Source: Apteryx mantelli
Lineage: Eukaryota > Chordata > Aves > Apterygiformes > Apterygidae
Direction of reading: 5' to 3'
Assembly: GCF_036417845.1 (NCBI RefSeq)
Contig: NC_089981.1
Span: 25,006,001-25,070,000, forward strand
DNA length: 64,000 nucleotides
Part shown: positions 57,774-64,000 of the stretch, in pieces
How the letters are laid out: the number at the start of each line of letters is the position of its first letter
Position numbering within the stretch: position 1 is the first letter of the stretch
Notes under the pieces: model-generated
What the model was told of the DNA's origin: nothing
The model's database searches: none
The model's input: the letters and a program-made list of their open reading frames with translations, nothing else
Position numbers and translations under genes: made by a program

Positions 57774-60700
57774 CTGGAAGAGAAAACAATAGGTTTATTT
57801 GTGTGCAGGAGGCAGCTGTGCATTCACATGTGTGTGTGCACCCAGAGTCCCAGAGTTTCCACACAGCGAGGGATCCCAGCACTTCAGGATTTGCCAGTAT
57901 TTCATTAACCAGGTGTGATCACCGCTTGGCTTCCCTCAAACACTGCAGCAGCAACAGCCAGCGATTTACATCAAAAGCAGGAATGCTAGTGCTTTTCAGC
58001 CATGGAGCCCAGGGCTCAGACCATGTGGCTGCATCTCAACAGCAAGCTCAGTAAACAAATTCATAGCAGACTCAATGCCTGATAATGAGAGAGACCTGTG
58101 CCTTCTTGCCTTGCAGAGATTTATAGTCAGCGCCTTGTCCAGCCCCTCCAAACTCTTTTGCAGCTGGGAGTGCCAGCAGATCTAAGTGTGGTTTTTACCT
58201 CATAAAGAGATTTTATCACTAAGCACTGTTTTTGTCTTTCCGGTGTGTTAATATGTAACCTAGTGAAACACTGGTTAACTGCAGCCCAGCAGCTGATAAG
58301 GACAATCCAAAGGCCACAGCAGAGGAGTTAACACGTCACAGGTTATTTTTAGCCCATTACAATCACTGATTGATAAGGGAAAATTGTTACCTGTGTATGT
58401 CCTGTTGGGCTCTCTGTAGGGATAAGACAGCTGAATGTATTTCCTTCAAGTGATTCATCTTTTTCCCGCACTGAGTGCACAAACTTTCAAACCCTGTGGC
58501 AAAGTATTGAAGGACATCATGTTTTGCATTACTATCTCTGGTGGCAATGGTGAAACACCAGCCAGGCTCACCCAGCAAGCAGCTGGCTGTGCTCAGGTCC
58601 GCACAGCCAAGGGGGACACTTTCAGGAGAAAACAGGGAAGAGGGAGACAGGGGACAGGATCTTCCACCCTGGAGATGGAGGTCAATGGACAGGGTCTGGT
58701 GACACTGGCTTGGGGCCACTTCTCAGCTCTCGGGACACTTTTTTTTAGCAGAAAGCCCAGCATCCTCCCTAGCCCATCCATCTTAGGGAATGCAGTGCTC
58801 ACATCTGCCCCCATCTCTGAAATACTCAAGGTCACCTCCAACAAAAGCTGAGAAAAGGGAATGAGAAACTAGGCCTGTTTCCTATCTGGCTGTTGAAATT
58901 TCAGTGTGTGTTCTTCTGATGTGCTTGTGCCAGGAGCTGAGAAGCCCTTATTGGCATGGAGAGCATGAGGCAGAAAGAGCAGGAGAGGTGAGCAAGGGAA
59001 ACGTAAAAGCAGAACATCCTCTGCATTCGTTTGTGTGCTATGTGCCTGCAGTATTAGCCAGGCTGGGAGGTGTCCGGGCTCAAGGAATAAGCACGTTAAA
59101 GCCAGCCCCAGTGATACCCAAATACTTGCCATCGTCATCTGACAGCTCCTGCACAGACTCTGGCGTCGAACAACTGCTCTCTGTGTTCTGGCTGTGGTTG
59201 GATGGCTGATCACTGGCTTTACGGCGCCTGCAATCTTTGGCAGACCTCTAGATAAAATGAGGATTAAAAGAGACCTGGTCACTGTCAAATTGAACATTCC
59301 TGTGTTTGTCTTTAAACAATATCATTCAGGGTGCTGAGGAATATTTGTGAGATTGTGAAGTCTGATTGCTGTCTCACCATCTCCTAGTGTTTGGCCTCCA
59401 GGCAGCTAGTTAAAGACACACATGCCCTGTACAGAAGCATTTTCTCAAATGGTAACATCTCTAGGAAACCCATCCAAATTATTCTTGTCCTAGCTTTAAG
59501 TGGTGCATACTGGTGATGAATTTTATAGTAATTTTGCTGAGTTGTTTACTCACCAACCATACATAAGAGAAAGGATGAAAAGAAGAAAAATTCAGAACAA
59601 AATTTCCCAGGGAGGATTTTTCAGAAGGTGCCTGCAGGACTTAAACATCATGGAACTTTCCTATTTCATTTCCTGATGCTTTTTCTAAAGTTCCTTCCTA
59701 CCTCTAGGATGGATAAACCAAACCTGTTGATTCAAACACTTCTTTCTGGAGGGTCTGAAAACCAATTCTGAACCTAAACTTTCCCATTGTTTCAGAGATG
59801 TTCAGACTTTGGCTATTGCAAAAGAAAAGCCTATCCTCATAATAAGATATGAGTTCTTCAGTGCAGTATGGATTATATCTAACTGGCTCAGCAGTTCTAC
59901 ACTTACAAAGCATTTTATGAATGAAATAAATTACTCCAAAGATGAATGCAGTGAAACGTGAAAGTATTATCCCTCTTTAACAGAAAGGACGGATAGAGGT
60001 TACAAGTCCTGTCTAGGAGGAAGTAAGTAACAAAAGCAGACAAGGCCTGAAACTCGAGTTGCAGACCCTTAGTTTTGTACTCCAACACCTTGCTCCCATC
60101 TTATTACTTTGGAAACACTGAACACTTCAGCTCAGCTATATTCAGAACCCAGTGTCAGTATCACTAACACAGGATGGGAAGAAAAATACTAAAAAAGACA
60201 GGACATGTCAAAAAAAAAAAAAGATTTCTATTTAGAGTTAACGATGGCATAATATTGCAGCTGTGGAGATGTTAGTTATATTTCCCCAAAACAAACCTTG
60301 CAGCATATGCTGTCATTGCATAAAAATGCTGCAGAAAAGGGCTGTCTAATCAATCGCAAAGGATATTATACTCCCCAAAAGAGGCTTTTTACCTTGTGTC
60401 GTGTAACTTGATTGTTTATGCATGTCATTTTGTGGTTTGACATCCTTGTGGATAAGTGCCTCTCCATGGTCTGAAGTATCCCGTTCTTCTCAAATTGGGC
60501 AATGTCGTTCAAAGGATCCCAAGGTCTTAAACTTTGGAAAACAAAGGAAAGAATCAGAAAAACAGAGCAGTGCACCGACTCCTGATGCAGCAGGGCGAAC
60601 ATTCCCCCCTACCCGTAATAAGAGTTTCAGCAGATGCACCATGTGGTGTAATGGACATTTCCCTGCGTACACGGCTCCCACCAACAAGTGAAGGTGATTC

Positions 60701-63700
60701 AGTCTCCAGAGGCTTCACCCTTAATGCCAGGGGAGACCACAACATGGCAGCAATATGGATTTGTACCAACAGCACAGCAGATTTTCCATTGCCGAGCCCT
60801 CATTTGCAGCTATTCCCAATTTTTTATCAGGAATATATGTTCTTGTAATGCCCTAGAGCTCAAAAAGAGCAAACCCTGGGCACAGTTTGGGGAATGGCAG
60901 GACCAGGATGACTGAGAGCACAGTGGGTGTAGGCTGTGCCTGCAACCTTGCTTGCATCTGTGGGGACTCGAGCAGCGAGGTGTGCTCCTAACCCACGACC
61001 CCACCACTCACTCCTCGTATTTGTAGCGCCATTCGTTAGTCACGGTGTCGTGCTGGAAGAGCAGCGGTTTCCACTCTGTGCCATTCTCCTTCCGCTCCCG
61101 TGTGGCGTTTCTCTGCTCCTCTTCCAGCACAAATTTTTCCTGCGTTGCTTTGTGTTGATCGCCTTTGTTTATTGCACTAGTTACGTGCTGCCAAAGCCTA
61201 GAAATAAACAGGGAAGCAAGTAAAACTGCTGTAAAATGGCAATGTATTTTGCCAGCTGGAACCTTAGCAGATGCTTTTCTGATCTTTTGATACTCTAGAG
61301 GAACTGTAACAGGATTAGTCAGCCTCAGTTTTGACTTGTAAATTAAAGCCATATTATGAGAATGGCAAAGATGAATGCTATGTGTAATGATCTACTGAAG
61401 AACAGGCAAACTTTCTGTTAGATAATATCACCCACAGTATTCATTAAAATCTTCAGTGCTGTCTGTGTGAGTTATAAGAGAGCTTTGCTCAGTTTACTGA
61501 AGTCAGTGGCCTCTTTAGAGGTGATGGATGTATAATGGAGAGTCTGTTATCTTCCTGGTCCTTTCAATCATGTATGTTTAGGAGCTTTTGTGTTAATCTC
61601 TATGCCTGAAACATAGCCTTTACATTCAAAGTTTAGAAGCCTTGGTAGATGAATCTGTGTGCAAGGCTTGCAGCTGCACATGCCATGTTTTATTTCCATA
61701 TGCGATTTGTAACCAGTAGGAAGCTGATTCAGTCTCCAATAACTGGACGTGCATTTGTGCTCACAAGCTGCAAGCATGTACAGAGGTTTTCACTCACACT
61801 TGTTTTCTGGTGCAAAAAGAAAACTAATTTGTCATATGATGTCTCACTGAGCCTCTGCCTTGAGGAAAGGATCTGCCTTTTATGAGAGAAAATCATTACC
61901 TCCTTTTCACTATAGCCACACAGACCAAAATGTGATGGTCTTCTCTACAGCTCCTCTAATCAGAGCACTCTAATCTTCAATTCAGACGGGAAATACTTCT
62001 GAGATCAGCATTTAGCCATTCCAAAACATTACCGGATGGTCTAGTAATTAGAATAGGCATCAGCAATCCAGGCTGTCCCAGTATTCCCAGCTCTACAAAA
62101 CACCTGTTCTCCATTTAGCAGATGGATGCATTACTGCATTTAATTCAGAGCTTGTTGTGAAGCTCTTAATTTAAAAGGGATATCGACGATTTCAAAGTTA
62201 ACTCAACACCTCTAAAAGAGCAGCTTTTTAGATAATTAACTGAAGGCAGAGGAACATTTTCCTGTCCTATTCGACACGTCACTTTCCCCACTTTCCTGTG
62301 AATGAATCTTTTCTTCCAGAAACAAAGGAAGGAAACTCAACTCAAAGTGGCGGAAGTGGAGAAGGAGCTTTGGACTTTACGAAATACCCAAAATAACAGC
62401 CTGAGAAAATAATGCAGTGGCGTAAAGAGCCATTCCTCTAATTCTGGGAATATAGAGGGACAGGGAAAAACATAAAATTGCATGACGAGCACAGATGACT
62501 CCATCAAGAGCTGCATGTGCCACACAATGCGACCCTCCATGGCATGAGCTTTGAAGGCTGTCAAGTGTGTGTGTAAACAGGTGATTTTCAGCACTGCAGA
62601 GAGGACTAAGCAATTCAGGCAGCACATAACCTGGATTAGATGGCAATTTATTCATGCAACTGCCAGCATAATAATGTGGCATGTCTACTATAGATCTTGA
62701 AAATTTTCCCTTTTGCCTCCTTCACCTGCACGCATGTGTCACTACTAATCTCTGACAGAGCAAAGGGAGTCTGCTCTGGCAGTACCCTGGTAAATAGAGA
62801 AATGGAAATTCTTTGTCCCCAGGGCTGATATTTCTCTTCTCTTTTAAAAGAATCTTCTTCAGAAAATTAATAGAAGAAATGTGCTCCAGTCTGCTCTGAT
62901 CTTGTGACAAACATAGCATTGCACAAGTGTAAGGTATACACACAGACTTTATTGCCCTTAATGCCCACTGCTGTCCAGATGACACTCAATGCTCAGGTGT
63001 ATTTTTTGTCATGCAATCTCTCTCTTTACTTATGCAAAGCGGAAGCTTCTCAGTGTGATGTGTGGCAACACCAGTGTTGGAAGTCCACAGGCAAGTGGCC
63101 CAAATAACGCAGAGCCAGGCAGCATGCTGCACATACTGGCTTGGGATATTAGCTGGTGTTGGATAACCATGTTGGTGAGATGGCAGGACTGGTTGGTTTG
63201 AATGCAGTGCCACATGACATTGCTCCAGCTGTTCTTGTCCAAGCACTGGCTCCTTTGGCACTAGGTCAGGGCTGCTGTGCAATCCCTTGTGCCATGGAGT
63301 CCTTCCTTCCACTCCTTAAACCATGTGCCATGACTATATTCTTAGGTGAATTTGGATTAACATAAGAAATCTAGTGCACACTGTATTGGAAATATCAGCT
63401 GACGTTATGGGGGAGGCTTAAATATCTGTTTAATTATATTCCCTCTCAAAATCCTGTTATGTGGTTCAAACTACTGCTCTGCTCAAGCCAAAACTTTCCA
63501 TATGATTCCTGCATCTAGTTTAAGAGCCTGCAGTCAAAACAGTACTTCTTAGCATGACATCCAACTTCAGATTAACATCTTACCCTTTCATAAGAAGTTC
63601 CCACAGTCATAAGAGAGTCTATTCATGATCTCTAGGGTCCTGGGAGAGTTGTTATTTTAGCAGATATAAAGTAGCCTCCACCATTTCTCAATGCAGCTAC

Positions 63701-64000
63701 CTGGTTATTTCAGAACAATACTTCATGGAAATACCCCAGAATTAATAGATTGGAACCAAACAGGTCAGTGGCTGGGTAATATGGGCAGGCAAAGCGAGGT
63801 CACTGCCTTTCCAGGAATGTGCTGGGGAATCAGAGCCCACACAGTCCTGCTCGGTCCCCGTGGGGGAAGCGGCAGCGAGATGTCTGCAGGGCTCCCTACC
63901 TCTCTGACTCAAAGTCCGTCTGCTCCTCAAACAGCACAATGTGGCGCTTCAACCTCTGCCTTCGCACCTCACTCGTCGGGTTCCAGAACATTTCCGTGTT
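57638..64000 (-). CDS. OSBPL5: Oxysterol-binding-protein-related protein 5, C-terminal part (5' end outside window)
   Basis: Six exons join in phase to about 260 codons of the C-terminal region. ORP5 is a tail-anchored ER protein that exchanges phosphatidylserine for PI4P at ER-plasma membrane contacts. Seen in order: the end of the ORD lipid-transfer domain (FWNPTSEVRRQRLKRH, LWQHVTSAINKGDQHKATQE, WDPLNDIAQFEKNGILQTM), a low-complexity Ser/Asp stretch, a short predicted coiled coil, and a final membrane span (WFLLCIFLTCQLFINYVLK) ending at TAA. The close match to the ORP5 tail I remember (WFLLCVFLACQLFINHILK) favours OSBPL5 over OSBPL8, as does linkage to CARS1. One intron uses a GC donor. 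The PH domain and the rest of the ORD lie beyond 64000. Confidence 0.94.
58391..58493 (-). CDS. OSBPL5: OSBPL5 exon, C-terminal coiled coil
   Basis: It encodes GFESLCTQCGKKMNHLKEIH then SAVLSLQRAQQDIH and part of an Arg codon: the paired cysteines and short helix that precede the membrane anchor of ORP5. Confidence 0.88.
59130..59247 (-). CDS. OSBPL5: OSBPL5 exon with GC donor
   Basis: It encodes RSAKDCRRRKASDQPSNHSQ, NTESSCSTPESVQELSDDD: a basic patch, then the Ser/acidic linker between the ORD and the membrane anchor. The only donor that keeps phase is GATG|GCAAGT, a non-canonical GC site with otherwise strong consensus. Confidence 0.85.
59945..60115 (-). repeat. MIR-like SINE remnant
   Basis: AGTATTATCCCTCTTTAACA, ATAGAGGTTACAAGTCCTGT and CTCCAACACCTTGC match reverse-complement MIR landmarks in order. 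It lies in an OSBPL5 intron. Confidence 0.65.
60393..60531 (-). CDS. OSBPL5: OSBPL5 exon
   Basis: It encodes LRPWDPLNDIAQFEKNGILQ, TMERHLSTRMSNHKMTC and INNQVTRHK. It holds the PWDPLNDIAQFE motif that ends the ORD. The acceptor AAAG|T is preceded by a pyrimidine tract; the donor is AAG|GTAAAA. Confidence 0.93.
61012..61197 (-). CDS. OSBPL5: OSBPL5 exon
   Basis: It encodes LWQHVTSAINKGDQHKATQE, KFVLEEEQRNATRERKENG and WKPLLFQHDTVTNEWRYKYE: the ATQEKFVLEE helix and the conserved C-terminal part of the lipid-transfer domain. Confidence 0.95.
61198..63899 (-). other. OSBPL5: OSBPL5 intron
   Basis: A 2.7 kb intron between two ORD exons, with no recognisable repeat, RNA gene or extra exon. Several overlapping short open frames here are uninformative. 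Confidence 0.6.
63900..64000 (-). CDS. OSBPL5: OSBPL5 exon, end of the ORD domain (cut by window edge)
   Basis: It encodes NTEMFWNPTSEVRRQRLKRH then IVLFEEQTDFESE and part of an Arg codon. The donor is AG|GTAGGG. The acceptor is outside the window. Confidence 0.92.

Noticed and set aside
57482-58054. A 190-codon plus-strand open frame
   Set aside because: It runs antisense to the last OSBPL5 exon, which has clear homology and splice phase on the minus strand.
58869-59297. A 142-codon minus-strand open frame
   Set aside because: It is the OSBPL5 exon 59130-59247 read in a shifted frame or through its donor; only the exon part is real coding sequence.

Overview
This is vertebrate nuclear DNA, most likely from a bird. 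Interspersed repeats are sparse, only old MIR-like SINE remnants are recognisable, introns are short for an amniote, and homopolymeric C/G runs and CpG-island promoters are present. I cannot name the species. No prokaryotic genes, CRISPR array, tRNA/rRNA gene or endogenous virus was seen. Exons were read by eye on the minus strand from splice sites, reading-phase continuity and remembered protein families; no database was used.

The recognisable genes all lie on the minus strand in one head-to-tail series, so transcription runs right to left. (1) Positions 56435-64000 hold the 3' end of OSBPL5 (ORP5, an ER-anchored lipid-transfer protein): six coding exons and the C-terminal membrane anchor, with the gene continuing past the right edge. 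(2) Positions about 43895-54850 hold a complete 10-exon TNF-receptor-superfamily gene with signal peptide, cysteine-rich domains, one membrane span and a death domain. Its place between OSBPL5 and CARS1 is that of mouse Tnfrsf22/23/26. (3) Positions about 8265-43500 hold a complete 23-exon CARS1 (cytosolic cysteinyl-tRNA synthetase), 830 codons, including the GST-C-like N-terminal exon. (4) Positions 1-440 are a CpG island that by synteny should be the NAP1L4 promoter, with that gene running off the left edge; no NAP1L4 coding sequence is visible.

The order NAP1L4 (inferred) - CARS1 - TNFRSF - OSBPL5, all in one orientation, matches the flank of the mammalian KCNQ1/CDKN1C imprinted domain on human 11p15 and mouse distal chromosome 7. 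The genes do not form one pathway. CARS1 serves translation, the TNFRSF gene encodes a probable death receptor, and ORP5 works in lipid exchange at membrane contacts.

The most unusual observation is a roughly 220-bp copy of CARS1 intron 1 (the shore of its CpG island) sitting in an intron of the TNFRSF gene. It is flanked by a 15-bp near-perfect direct repeat and has lost nearly all its CpGs. Other points of note are a death domain in a locus whose mouse members are decoys, a GC-AG intron in OSBPL5, and the TNFRSF poly(A) signal lying only about 0.5 kb upstream of the CARS1 start codon.
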